NCBI RefSeq assembly: GCF_021155765.1
Contig: NC_060106.1
Location: forward strand, 13,604,031-13,668,030
Length of the DNA: 64,000 nt
Origin: Diprion similis
Taxonomy: Eukaryota; Arthropoda; Insecta; Hymenoptera; Diprionidae
Direction of reading: 5' to 3'
Positions 1 through 10,748 of the stretch are shown here, in pieces. The position numbers and the translations under genes are program-made. The notes under the pieces were generated by a model, which worked only from the letters and a program-made list of their open reading frames with translations, had not been told where the DNA came from and searched no databases. Numbering within the stretch: the stretch's first letter is position 1; each line of letters opens with the position of its first letter.

Positions 1-1660
1 AATTGTAAGAAACGTATCTTTTAGAGGATCGATTTCACGTTGAGAAATTTACTATGGTTTTTCTGGCTTAACTTTCAAGGGAAAAGTAAATCAAATAACA
101 ATAACGTTTTTATGATCAATAATATTCTTCTTCATTTTTTTGGGCCCAATCATCACATTAAAAGCAATGTCACGTGTTATTGTTGGCTTTACAATCGTAG
201 ACTATAGACAGCTTTTTACGTGTAAACCTTTTGCAGATAAAGTTTGACATTTATCTACGTGAGCCAAAAAGAGTAGATCAGAAAGCCGTAATAGTTGAAT
301 AAAAGTCAAGGAGTTTGACAATCATGTATAAAGGATAACAAATTATAATGAAAAAAAAACTGTTGAAGCTGTGATATATTCGCTAGAAATTCATTCAAAG
401 TGAAATCTAACCACGTGTCACGAGAATCAAGTCTCTAGATAATCCAGGCTTCTATGAAACCATACAAAACCCATCAGATATCCTAATACCTAGTTTGCGG
501 TGAGGTTCGCGTGTTTATTTAATTCCAGAATACGCAAGTCATTTTTTCACGAAACAACGGTGATACATCTACGTATAAGAATGAATTGAATGAAAAAATT
601 GCAGGTATTCATACCGAATAAAGTGAAAAAAGATCCTATCCGCGCAATAAAACTATTGTTCACTATTCTGCTGACTCAACAACAACCTGTTCAAGATTTG
701 AACTTGCACCTGACTCACATTGCATCTTCAGTAAAACATGTGCGATTATACCGGTTCATTCAAAAATTTAAAGTGGATGACCGAGGGTTAATATGTAGCG
801 AGAATGGTGAAAAACTTGATATGTTCCAAGTTTCTCAGCGTACGATGTGTAAGAAAAGCTCTCTGAGACTAGGATATCATCAGTGATTTTACTTACTTGC
901 TGAAAAGTCAGATCAGTCCTCCTTCTCCCGGTTGTTCGCTCTAAATGCAGACACAACGAACGAAGGCGCGAACCGAACTCTTCTATTTTCTTGTTGACGA
1001 TGTGGTACGGAAGTTGGGTTATCGGGGCGCCTTGACCTCACCCCCTGAGTTAAGGCTTAGTCAGGACGGAGGCATGATAGGCGTGTTATCGTTCTGTACT
1101 TCGTGTCGTAGCGTTATAGGTATCCCTCTGCTGCTCAGCTCGACGCTCCACTAGTACGTCGGATTCGACGTGTATACGCTCCTGGGGTTACGTTCGCGGT
1201 ATGACGTCACCGGGCTGAATCGATGCTCGGCGTCCGTGCGACCCCTGCATTGGGAAGGGGGACCGCAGCCGCATGGCTCGACGTGACGCCGCGACGGCGA
1301 TAAGCCTGGCATCTCTCGTCTTGCTGCGCGGGCGACGCCGTCCAGGGTAGACGTTCGGTCAAGTGGAGGTCTGCGTTCGATAAGGCCAACTACAGCGGCA
1401 ATTTTGAACGTGCCATGGATTGGCGGGTATTTGAGGACTCCCTTCAGCCTCATCCTCGGGGGCTTCGACCACGGGGTCCATCGACTCCAGTTTCGGGCCG
1501 GATGGCTCCACTGCACGTCGTTGTTTTCAAAGAACTTCTCTTCTCTGAATCGCTTACGGTAAGGCAATCAGGGGAGTTCGCGGTGACTTGTGATGGAGGT
1601 TCACCTGGATTCGTACGCTTAAGTCTGTGTTAGCTGGCAATCGTCATACGCTTTTCAAGA
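1..1660. other. Upstream region of the TGF-beta ligand gene
   Basis: Positions 1-950 are AT-rich and show no recognisable gene. A 98-codon open frame at 590-886 (+) resembles nothing I know and has no detectable domain. From about 1000 to 1660 the sequence becomes GC-rich and short open frames appear on both strands, which is a composition effect rather than evidence of coding. The block directly abuts the ligand start codon, so it is best read as promoter plus 5' leader. A TAG at 1631-1633 lies in frame with the ATG at 1661, so the ligand frame cannot extend further upstream without an intron. Confidence 0.5.
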
Positions 1661-2761
1661 ATGTGGACGTCGGCACGGTACTGGCCGATGTTGTTTCTGG
1701 CTCTTTTTGCGACGTGTTACCTTTGGAGAACGGGAGCACCATTTTCCTGGTTGTCCACCAGAGTGCTGGCAAGAGCCTCCTTCGAAGTCGGTCTCACCTT
1801 ACCGTCATCCGCACTCAGGTTATCTCAACGTTTTGTGAACAAAACCACAAGAGCAAAGCACCTCGTCAGAGGATCCGCGAAGGTGCATCATCGCCAACCG
1901 ATCTCGCGATACATGTTGCGGCTCTACCATCGTCGACCTGACGCTGACATCGTGAGAGCTCTTCAACCGGCTCACATCTCTTGGCCGTTGTCAAATGATG
2001 GTGGAAGAGTTCTAGAATTTTCCGTACCGATCACACAACCTGGGGAGGTTCTGGAAGCGGCCGAGCTTATGGGGGCCGCAGGAATGATTCTCCGCGTTCA
2101 TTCGATCGACGGATTGCCTTGGAAGAACCAAGTCCAGCGGCCACGAAGAGACGATGCTTGGAGAGGATTCAATGTGACCGATGCGGTTCTCGGCCGAATC
2201 GGTGACGTACTGCGACTTCGGGTACGCGGAAGAGTTGAAGGTCGGCATCGCGGCGAAGGACCGATCCTATTGCTCAGCTACAGCAAGCCAAAGACGCGAA
2301 GAGCGCGATCGACCGTCTACGAGGACCAAGGGGACGTCACTACTACGTGGAAAAACGACCCCGCCCGACGCCGGCGTCGAAACGCTTGCCGCAAGCGATC
2401 TCTATACGTCGACTTTTCCACGATATCGTACGACGAGTGGGTCGTTGCCCCGAAGGGTTACGACGCTTACCAGTGCGTCGGAAAGTGCTTTTACCCACTA
2501 GGAGATCATCTCAGTCCTACGAAACACGCGATCGTCCAAACCCTCGTTTACACCGCACTTCAGGCTGCCGATGAAGCCAAAGCCAACGTTAACGTCAACT
2601 CTAACAACAACAACAACAACAACAACAAACCAGTCGGAAGAGCGTGCTGTGTGCCAACCAGGCTCAGTGCAACCAGCCTGCTTTACATGGACGCTACGGG
2701 AACCCTGACTTACCAGTATGGATACGAAGACATGGTGGTGGCAGAGTGTGGCTGCAGATAA
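1661..2761 (+). CDS. BMP9/BMP10-type TGF-beta family ligand, single exon
   Basis: This is a secreted dimeric signalling ligand of the TGF-beta superfamily, 366 aa and intronless. It opens with a hydrophobic signal peptide (about residues 1-26, core around PMLFLALFATCYL). A prodomain follows, with the family-typical SRYMLRLYHRRPDAD stretch near residues 82-96 and N-glycosylation sequons at N60 and N171. A basic cleavage site lies at R236-R240 and a second furin-like RRAR at 213-216. The mature domain keeps all seven cystine-knot cysteines: C243, C272, C276, C329, C330, C363 and C365. HLSPTKHAIVQTLV, ACCVPT and the ending ECGCR resemble BMP10/BMP9 more than Dpp or Gbb; ADMP is the main alternative. 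A run of eight asparagines at 315-322 lengthens the loop before the CC pair. The start is supported by an in-frame TAG 30 bp upstream. Ligands of this class signal through type I/II serine-threonine kinase receptors and Smads. The orthology within the BMP class is inference; the family is certain. Confidence 0.9.
   Translation: MWTSARYWPMLFLALFATCYLWRTGAPFSWLSTRVLARASFEVGLTLPSSALRLSQRFVNKTTRAKHLVRGSAKVHHRQPISRYMLRLYHRRPDADIVRALQPAHISWPLSNDGGRVLEFSVPITQPGEVLEAAELMGAAGMILRVHSIDGLPWKNQVQRPRRDDAWRGFNVTDAVLGRIGDVLRLRVRGRVEGRHRGEGPILLLSYSKPKTRRARSTVYEDQGDVTTTWKNDPARRRRRNACRKRSLYVDFSTISYDEWVVAPKGYDAYQCVGKCFYPLGDHLSPTKHAIVQTLVYTALQAADEAKANVNVNSNNNNNNNNKPVGRACCVPTRLSATSLLYMDATGTLTYQYGYEDMVVAECGCR
2603..2626 (+). 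repeat. AAC microsatellite encoding an Asn run in the mature ligand
   Basis: Eight consecutive AAC codons, flanked by more Asn, Val and Ser codons, encode N315-N322 of the TGF-beta ligand. They lie between the main helix (HAIVQTLV) and the CC pair. The frame is kept, so the repeat is translated. It is likely length-polymorphic. Confidence 0.9.
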
Positions 2762-3677
2762 GAGGACAGAGTCCAGAACTGCGTGCTTCTAATAATATTG
2801 AGATCGGTCGAATGCAAGTTCAAGCAGTGTATGAATATCAGACACGTGTTCCGAGAACACCCTGTCGGATATATATATATAGCTATTTTTACCTGCGAAT
2901 TTAGATTTTCTTTTGTATATACCTACCTTTGAGTCTTGACCATCTTTATTAAGAAAGAGAAATACGATCTAATATCAGTAGGATGAAGTAATTCTTTACG
3001 GTGTTGGTCGGTACTACGTTTAATGGTAATTTCATGCTGAAGAGATCACTTTCTCTGCGATTATTTTGAGATATTACACCGTTGAATTCTTGTGTTTGGA
3101 TACACTGCGGTATCGGAAAAGTTGATATTCCTATTTGTCAATTGTCAAGCTCCTTAATCGATTACATCGTAAGGTTTTGACCTGATTTTAACAGACATTG
3201 CGAATAATCGTAATTTGAATGAAAACCTCACATCGCCTTAATTATACAAACTCTACTCGTTCAAATTCAGGTAAGACTTTGTCTGACTTCTATTATCGCG
3301 GTTCAAATGATTTGGAGCAATAAATAAGCGCTAAGTGCATTATAAAATAGTTCATCATGTACGCGAGTAAAGATGTTGAAGCACTAGCCAACTGGGGATG
3401 TATTTGTAAATAATATGTTTTCTAAATAAAATGCCACTGTTACTCGTAAAACAATATAAATTTAATCAATTAACATAATCAATATAGTATGGTACAAAGG
3501 CACATCGAGCATACAGTGTGTTCTGATACACTCGTGTAATGTTAACTAGTTCTCGAACCACGTTGTTCACCATTCGTTAACACAATACGCACACAGATTA
3601 TAGTAATTTACCTAATGATAAATCTACTCCGTATGCATATTCATAAGAATAAAAAAAAAACCAACAGTTTTCAGTCA
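2762..3677. other. Convergent intergenic region and 3' UTRs
   Basis: This AT-rich stretch separates the stop codons of the ligand gene (+) and the Mtp gene (-), which face each other tail to tail. It contains the likely ligand 3' UTR. No open frame of interest is seen. I did not find an AATAAA on the minus strand close to the Mtp stop, so the end of the Mtp transcript is not defined and may overlap the ligand 3' UTR. Confidence 0.6.
3319..3430 (+). other. Candidate polyadenylation signals of the ligand gene
   Basis: AATAAA hexamers occur at 3319-3324 and 3425-3430, about 560 and 665 bp after the stop codon. Either could end the ligand transcript; the second is followed by a GT-containing stretch. 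This is motif evidence only. Confidence 0.4.
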
Positions 3678-5432
3678 CTATGACGCAAACACTTTTGAGC
3701 ACATTTCGCTATTCTTTCTGTTCAGTAGGTAGGACTTTGCCGGAGTCGAAACCCTTGACCTCCTCGTCTTTCTCAGCTTATGCCTGCTCCCGGGTATCCT
3801 CTCGATCTTGTACACGTGATGTCTGGCTGTTGACTGGGGCTGGGTAAGCCTCATGCACAACGAGACTGGACCCGAAAAGTCGAGGTCGGTGGCGAGCTCG
3901 AGTTTCGGTTCAACAGTCAGCGTGAATTCTGCTGTACTTTGCACGAATTTCGACCGAACCCTAGAGGCTCCGTGGACGGCGACACCAGCTGCCATCTCAA
4001 CCAAGGACTGAGCATTCCTCGACCAAAGACTCAGCTGCACTTGACCGGCGAGATCGAAGCTGATGGCACCCTCAGCGTCGATTTCCGTTAGGAAGCCGGA
4101 AGCCAGAGGTAACATTTCCTTGTGGTGATGTAGGGCTGCCAGTGTTTGAAAGGCTGAGGTCCGAGTCGACGCTGTTCCTGACCAAACATGGCCCATCAAC
4201 TCGCCTTGTCCGGAGAAGAAGACAAACGGCCGTATTCCAACGCCGAGAAGTGCGATTTCCATGCCAGCTGTTGCTACTTCTTCTTCAGTCGAGGCTTCGT
4301 CAACTTGGTTGTCAGACGTGGAAACGAATCCGCCCAAACCACCGGCAAATAGTCCCAGGGAAAAGAGCTGCTGGGTATGAGCTTCGGTCTCTAGAACGAC
4401 ATCGACGATACCTCTCTTCAGGAGACCTGAGTGAACTTCTTGGATGGTGACCAGAGACCCATTGCTATCCGGTGATTGGAGGAACGACCTTGTGAACGCA
4501 GTGCTCAAGCCTTTCTGAGCCGCAACGTGATAGTTGTTCACTTTTCCAGCAGCAGCTCTCGCCGCCTCCTTCAAGTTACCTGCAAAATCGTCGTCCTTTT
4601 CAGCCAGCTGGTCTAGGCGCTGGCTGAGGTACCTTCGCACTTCGTAGGCTGGGTCTTCGTTTGCCAAGTACTCAACCAAACCTTGAAGTTCATCCTTTGT
4701 CGGTTTGGTTTCGAGGATGATGTCAAGAGCAAGAGTCCTCGCGCTGCTGTCTTTTCGAGGCCCTCCAAGCTGATAGAAAACCCTTTTCGCCGCGGTTCTC
4801 ACCTCAGGAGTTATGTGTTCTCGTTGCAGATTTCCCAGGGCTCGCCATGCGACAACGCTCGTTGTCTTAGTGCCATTTAAGGCGTAATCGAGGAGCGTTG
4901 GAATCGCTGCTTTGCTCTGCAGGTTTCTCAATGCCCTCAAGAAGCGAAGCCTGCACTCCTCCCCGGAACAAGTTTCAAGTCCAGTTTCAAGACTGACCCT
5001 GGCATTTTCGATGACTCCTGGAGAGCCCTGCTGTCTTGCTAAAGCGGCTGCGGTCAGGGCCAGGGTTTCAGCTAATCTCTCGTTTTGCTGCGTCTCTTCT
5101 GATCTCCTCAATACATCTTTGGCGACGTCTGGATGCGGCACTGGCGCCATGGACAACGCCCACAAGTATCTTTCAGTGTCATCGCCAGTTTCGTCTTGTC
5201 GTAAAGACTTCATAGCCGCCTTGTGGGTCGTCGGTGTCGCTGCTGATCCTACTACGTCCAAAAGTTGAGCTTTTATTTCTCGGTATCGAGGACTCTTCAG
5301 CACTTTGGCAAGGTCTTCGACAGAGGCTTCCCTCACCAGGGGTAAAAGTTTAAGGAATGCTAGGGCAGATTTTGCAGATCCTAGTGCTGATTCGGCAAGT
5401 GCTGCACGATTTTGATCGAGGACTTGATCCAG
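3678..5432 (-). CDS. Mtp: Mtp exon 3 (helical and C-terminal lipid-binding domains)
   Basis: The exon opens after TTATTTTCAG with LDQVLDQNRA and runs 584 codons to a TAG at 3680-3678. The open frame continues upstream through the intron to an ATG near 5537, but those residues (ISLRLGISF...) are intronic: the acceptor and the phase-0 match with exon 2 give the better model. Confidence 0.9.
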   Translation of the reverse strand: MDQVLDQNRAALAESALGSAKSALAFLKLLPLVREASVEDLAKVLKSPRYREIKAQLLDVVGSAATPTTHKAAMKSLRQDETGDDTERYLWALSMAPVPHPDVAKDVLRRSEETQQNERLAETLALTAAALARQQGSPGVIENARVSLETGLETCSGEECRLRFLRALRNLQSKAAIPTLLDYALNGTKTTSVVAWRALGNLQREHITPEVRTAAKRVFYQLGGPRKDSSARTLALDIILETKPTKDELQGLVEYLANEDPAYEVRRYLSQRLDQLAEKDDDFAGNLKEAARAAAGKVNNYHVAAQKGLSTAFTRSFLQSPDSNGSLVTIQEVHSGLLKRGIVDVVLETEAHTQQLFSLGLFAGGLGGFVSTSDNQVDEASTEEEVATAGMEIALLGVGIRPFVFFSGQGELMGHVWSGTASTRTSAFQTLAALHHHKEMLPLASGFLTEIDAEGAISFDLAGQVQLSLWSRNAQSLVEMAAGVAVHGASRVRSKFVQSTAEFTLTVEPKLELATDLDFSGPVSLCMRLTQPQSTARHHVYKIERIPGSRHKLRKTRRSRVSTPAKSYLLNRKNSEMCSKVFAS

Positions 5433-7908
5433 CTGAAAATAAAATATCTGTATTAGTGTAGCCAATTTTACTATATCTTTTTTATTAGCAAAGTCTTGGT
5501 TCGATTTGAATGAAATTCCAAGCCGTAAAGATATCACGTTGAACGATTTTCTTTAAAGTGGAACAAATGGCAAGTTTTTCACGTATATGTACTGGGTGAT
5601 GACCATCCTGTATTACGATATAATTCAAGGAAATCAACAAACCGTAACGCAACCGGCATCGGGGCATGTAGGAGATTCCAATTGGAGGCTTATGGAAGTT
5701 TCCCGGAAGCTGGGTTCCAGTAGAACGACGGCTTCCTTGACAGTTTCGGCGACTACAGGTGTTGCCTCTAATTTTCCAGGGATGAGCTCAAGAAGTTGCT
5801 GCGAATTGACGGCAGTGCTGGCTTCTGGTTTAGTTGCTAGGCTCATCTCGTGTCTTTCTTCGTTTAGAATGGATTTAGGCAAAAGGCCTGAGATCAGCTC
5901 GTACTCAGCTCTGCGAAGGCTCTCCACTTTCACCCCAAAGATCGGACTTGAGTGTTGTTTCTTCGGGGGCAGCGAATTATCCGCGCAGAAGGTTTTTTCT
6001 TTCGCCAGGCTGTGTGGCCCTCCAGATAGGTAGGTGACATTGCAAAGTCCCGAGGCATCGTGTTCCAAGTAATCGCCATCCAGAGTCCGGTATTGGAAAA
6101 GACTGACTAATCCTCGTTTTAGGTTTGCAGTCGACGCGTCGTCTGATGGGTCAAGGTACAGAGTGCCCAGTTCACCCTTCTGCCATAGGACGAGGGCCGG
6201 TGCTTTTGAAATTTCGTCCAACCTCGAGGAGTGTTCGACGAAACCTTCTGGCTCTGGTGCTTTACGAGACTTGATCCATAACTGCGGCGACAGCAGCTGA
6301 AAATATTGAAGTTTCTTCGTAAATATTTGCTTCTAGATTCACGAGGGTAGTTTGATCGATTCCCTTCCAGAAAAAAAAAAAATAATCATCTAGCCTGAGT
6401 CACGTGTGTTGAATTTCTATTGTTAGTGACGAAATACGTGGACCAATGAAAATCTGCCACACGCGAAGTTTCTAGGACGGAATCCTTGAATGCTGACGCA
6501 ACAGTGGGTACGATTAAATCTCCAGATAATGCTGATAATGGTAGAGAGCATGAGAAGTCGAGAAATATTAACAATGCATTTGCATTCAATTTCCATGTAG
6601 CAAATTCGACGTACATGCAACGTCGCATATGTGCATAGGCAAGTACTTGACTACATTATACTCCTCGCGATGACCTAGTAATTAACTCAACTTTAATTAT
6701 ATACCGTATTAGCAAATAATAATTTCGTTCTACGAGTTATGAGCGCTATTTCATTTCATGTTTAATAATAAGGTGAATTTATTCCCAGCATTCAAGTTTC
6801 ATAATTATAGCTGGTGATTAATGTAGTATTCAAAAGTTTCGGATAATCAATCTATTCAAAGTCCAAAAGTCATCAAAACCCTCAAGGTTTCCATGCGTCG
6901 ATCAATTGCTTACCAATGTATTTTCAAATCTTATGAATTAACTCTCGTACCCTCTACGTCAGCATTATGCCGACCTAGCAGTCAGAAAGATTCGTCAGCT
7001 TATCACCATGCGGGTGAATGCCAGCTATTGATGTGCATATGAGTTGCCACGTGATGTGAACGTTAAGTTCCCCTGTAGTTGTAGCGCTCAAAGTCCCGTA
7101 ATCATCATTGTATATACATAAAGATTACTTTATCCGTTTTAATGTAAAAAAAAGTATACCAACTCATCATTAGCAAGTTTGCAGCCATCAACCATGCTTA
7201 TCGCGAACATTCCATTTCTACCAATAATAACTGAGCCTTGAGAATGGATGTACAAAAAATTCATGACAGTTAAATAAAAGAGCGCTTTGCAAAGTTCCAC
7301 AATTAGCTTACAACGGAATTGAGAACAAGTTTTTTCGCGCACTAGTGACGCATAGGCAAATTTATATCGCTATAAAAATTACAGTGCCCACGTCACTCGT
7401 GGAAACAAATGTCAACACGTTAAGCAGGAACAGATCAATCGGTCATCAATTATCCACAACTTCGATCTTAATCCATCGGAACAAATCTCTCATGAATAGC
7501 AATCAAGTCTACATGGAAATATGGTAATAACGTGTAAAATGTAATTTCACCCCAAGTGCATCATGTCTGGCATAAAGAAACCAAAAACATATACCTGCAA
7601 CCTGTCATGCTGGGCTCCACCTCACCACGTGTAGGTACGTAACGTGTCTCAAAATGAGATCGTCTTACCTCGATTCTGAGGAGGAGGGTGTCCGCGTCGT
7701 TAGGGTCCTTCCACACCGCGGTCACAGCGAGTTCACCGGTAAGCTGAAATCCGACGTCTCCTCCGGTCCTCGGAGGGCCAGCCTCTTTGAAAAGAAGCGT
7801 CGTAGTAAGTTTGTACTTGAGTCCACTGCCCAGGGTCCATCCTCGCGCCGCACCAGCCACTGCTAAAATTATCAAAAATAAAACACTGCACAGTCGTCTC
7901 GTTGCCAT
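3678..7908 (-). CDS. Mtp: Microsomal triglyceride transfer protein, large subunit (three exons)
   Basis: This is a large lipid transfer protein of the vitellogenin/MTP family. In animals MTP forms a heterodimer with protein disulfide isomerase in the ER lumen and loads lipid onto nascent apoB-type lipoproteins (apolipophorin in insects). Coding exons, in transcript order, are 7908-7669, 6296-5649 and 5432-3678, with both junctions in phase 0; the total is 880 aa, the usual MTP length. The protein starts with a signal peptide (residues 1-22, FLIILAVAGAARG). An N-terminal beta-barrel type lipoprotein domain follows (about 25-290). Exon 3 begins with LDQVLDQNRA and carries an alpha-helical repeat domain (for example RALGNLQREHITPEVR). 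A C-terminal beta-rich lipid-binding part ends at KVFAS. The exon 1 donor is GAG|GTAAGA and the exon 2 acceptor is TTTTCAG|CTG. The exon 2 donor is weak: GTTACG at 5648, or GTTTGT at 5642, which would add two residues. ApoLpp and vitellogenin are excluded by the short length and the lack of a vWF domain. Confidence 0.9.
5649..6296 (-). CDS. Mtp: Mtp exon 2
   Basis: The exon begins after the acceptor TTTTCAG with LLSPQLWIKSRKAPEPEGF and runs to ...CPDAGC. The first codons lie upstream of any ATG in the frame, so the exon is longer than an ATG-based open frame would suggest. The 3' edge is uncertain by six bases. Confidence 0.85.
7669..7908 (-). CDS. Mtp: Mtp exon 1 (signal peptide and start of the lipid domain)
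   Basis: Eighty codons, from the ATG at 7908 to ...LLLRIE, are followed by the donor GTAAGA. The start is chosen because the frame opens with a clear signal peptide and the next residues (LGSGLKYKLTTTLLF) match the usual start of the MTP N-terminal barrel. Confidence 0.88.
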
Positions 7909-9560
7909 CGTGTTATTATCGCCGATTTAGGTAAGACGTCTCGGGTGAATTAGTCCTTCTCCAAAATACTCATACTGTAACACATTAACGGCGAAGGTGA
8001 AGTTATTCGTTGGGCTACAAACTAAACTACGGTTCGACTGTCGAAGAGTTCGCGAGCCGACTGAGTATCGTCTGGGTCTCGACAGTAGCCGGCTGGTATG
8101 TCTTGGTGAGCAACGCACACAGTCGCTTTGTGACCAGGACATATCGAACTTCGTTACAAACGTGTAACCTCGTGGTGGTGTTCGTGCGGTTGATACGGGC
8201 GTGTATGACGCGCCTCGTTCGCCTTGCTGTTAAAGTACAGGTCACCGTTGAATCGTCGATATGAATACATCATCAAGATCGTCGTACTATCGGAGTCAGA
8301 CGATCGTCTTTTGACAATATTGAATAGCAAATTGGTAATGGGTGGTGAGAAAGGCGTCACTTTATCACGTGCTCTTTGAACGAATTTTTTTCCCCCATCC
8401 TTCAGGTACACAGGATGAGGATCGATAGCGAAATGTACCTTCCAGTGCATGAACTGCAGGTGTTTACTCCGAATCGGATTTACTCATGTCTGTGATATTG
8501 TAGCTACTTTAACAAGCCACCTTGCAGCGTGTATTCGCTCACGGTATTGAATCACTTTCGAGATCTACCCGAACCACGATCCTCGGTACCGTTAAGTGCG
8601 TCTGACTCCTACTTTTTGTTTGTATATGTTATATGTGCGTGCATGGAAAGTACGCGATGTAGTCGAGAGAGCGTAAAGGTCCGTTTCCACGATGTGATGA
8701 ACAATCATTATTCCATTTCTCAAACTGCTTCATAAATTCGCTTTTACCTAATATCAAACTTCAGTTAATCTTCGCCAGCCTTCCACATGATTATCAATTC
8801 TTTTCTGTTATCCATTCGACCAGCGTATCAAGTGCTATTTATATTTATTGCGTCAGGTTAATCGATGAATGCAATTAAAATCCAATGCAATCCAGTGTTC
8901 TACTTTGAAATAGGTGTGAATTGAAATCGTGCAAATCTTGAATAATATTGAGGGAACCACCAACGCGACGTGCCCGATATTTTTATACATTTCACTGTTG
9001 TTTTTCACAAATAATACATCCTATCGGCTTGCGTTTGTTATTACGCAAACAAGTTTATCACTCTTTATCTCAAACTATGGGTCAGTCACGTTGAAAACCA
9101 AATTTATCGAGGATGTTACGTAGCAAGAAAACAAACGCCAAAAGAACTATGCAATATATACAAATACCTATGATGTTGTTAAACTAGTATTATCGGTATT
9201 TCGTTTCAATTCTGGAATTCGTCGAACTACGGTATAATGAAACCAAAGCAAAACTCGATAATGGATTAAAGTTCAACGTTGAAAAGATAACGCATTATTG
9301 TTTGTTTCAGACTTTTACATCAGAATAATTACATGAAACTACGTATCACAGTAATTTGTTCATTATCATACATTCCGAACGTTGGGACATGTGTTTGAAA
9401 GCGAACGGTAAATAATTCAATTATTACTTCCAACGTTGTATTGAAATTTTCGGCAAACATTTTGTCGTTTTTTTTCCATATATATTATCCATCTCAAATT
9501 ATACTCATGAAAATGATCAAAAAATTATCCATTCAAATGAGGCAAGAGCTTTAGCGTCGG

Positions 9561-9724
9561 TCAATCTAAGCCTGAAAAGTGCTTCACGTAGTCGCCCAAC
9601 CTCGTGTAACATGTTCTGCCATGCTTTAAAGTCAGACACTCGTAACAGGAATTCCGGTCAATCTTCGGGTAGAATACTGCCGCTATACAACGAGCAGCGA
9701 CCGTATGGAGCCGGCTACAAGTTC
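9561..9724 (-). CDS. Candidate small Cys-rich exon, possibly continuing the signal-peptide exon
   Basis: This is a stop-bounded open segment with no ATG. After a possible acceptor (GGGCAG|GA) it encodes about 53 residues with five cysteines, including the segment NSCYECLTLKHGRTCYTRLG, and ends at TGA 9563-9561. Joined to the exon ending at 10749, the phase fits (one base plus two) and would give a short secreted peptide. The polypyrimidine tract is poor, five cysteines is an odd number, and no family is recognised, so it may be chance. Confidence 0.15.
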
Positions 9725-10748
9725 CTGCCCTTTATTCCATGTATTTCATGTTATAAATGACAAGCCTTCGATTTGGTTCGCGTGCCATTTCGGATTTTAT
9801 TCCCCTACTTGTTAACTATTTTTATTTTTTTTGCTTTCTCATCCAGCGGTTATACCGTTTTCCCGAAACACCATGAAGCAACTGTGCATTTTCATACGAA
9901 TCGTCGAAATCGCGTTTACGAATTGCCTACGAAAGGTATGACGCGTAATTCGAGTCTAAGCTAGATGATCCATCGGACATTCTACTCCAGACCATCGACA
10001 GACTGGTAGACGGAATTCGGTCATCTCATGTTTAGCCTGTGGGCGGTAATACGATTAGGACATTGCAGAGTCCAGAGTCTCGACTCGGCTTTAGTAGGGT
10101 CGCGTTATTGGGGTCGTTAAGCGTTGGTTTGTATTCTGATTCGCCGAATGACATCGTCAAGACCCCGAGGCGGATTATCTGGATGGTTTTCCGAGTGAGG
10201 GTCCGGCGTGACGGGAAGTAGCCAGACTGGTCTATTATAGATAAACGCGCAATGTATCCCCGGAAATGGATAATTGCAACTTACGGTACGTCGACGATTG
10301 TGTGCATATTTACCTGGAGCCATCCGACAGTAGGAACCTGCGACAGAATGAAAACATTTTCGTTAACGTTCACAAGTCGGGGAAATTTGTGGTAAGGATT
10401 ATAACCGAGGATGATGAAAATTCCCTGAACAAACGAGGCAATGGTACACGTGTACAATATAAGGAAAATAAAACGAACGACGGGCATGAAAGCTGCCGTC
10501 ACCGCTGTGGTTTTAACGCTCGAAACTCGTTAACTGAACGTCAGGATGGAGAGTACACATTGATCACGAAGAATGGCTGAAGGAGGGAGGAAGAGGAGGA
10601 GGAGGAGGAGGAGGAGGACTCAACGGACCCGTTCAACGACTCCCTCCTTCCTTTAACTTCCCACCGTCCCCTTCTGTCTATCCGAGGAATCAATGGGGAC
10701 GGGGACCAACAGGGACCGGTAAACTCGGGGAGGAGGGATTGTGCTCAC

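Noticed and set aside
590-886. 98-codon plus-strand frame, considered as a transposase or small gene
   Set aside because: No catalytic motif, terminal repeats or known family; it is left as unexplained.
1151-1567. 138-codon minus-strand frame opposite the ligand leader
   Set aside because: The block is GC-rich and open on both strands; the Arg/Pro-rich translation has no family resemblance.
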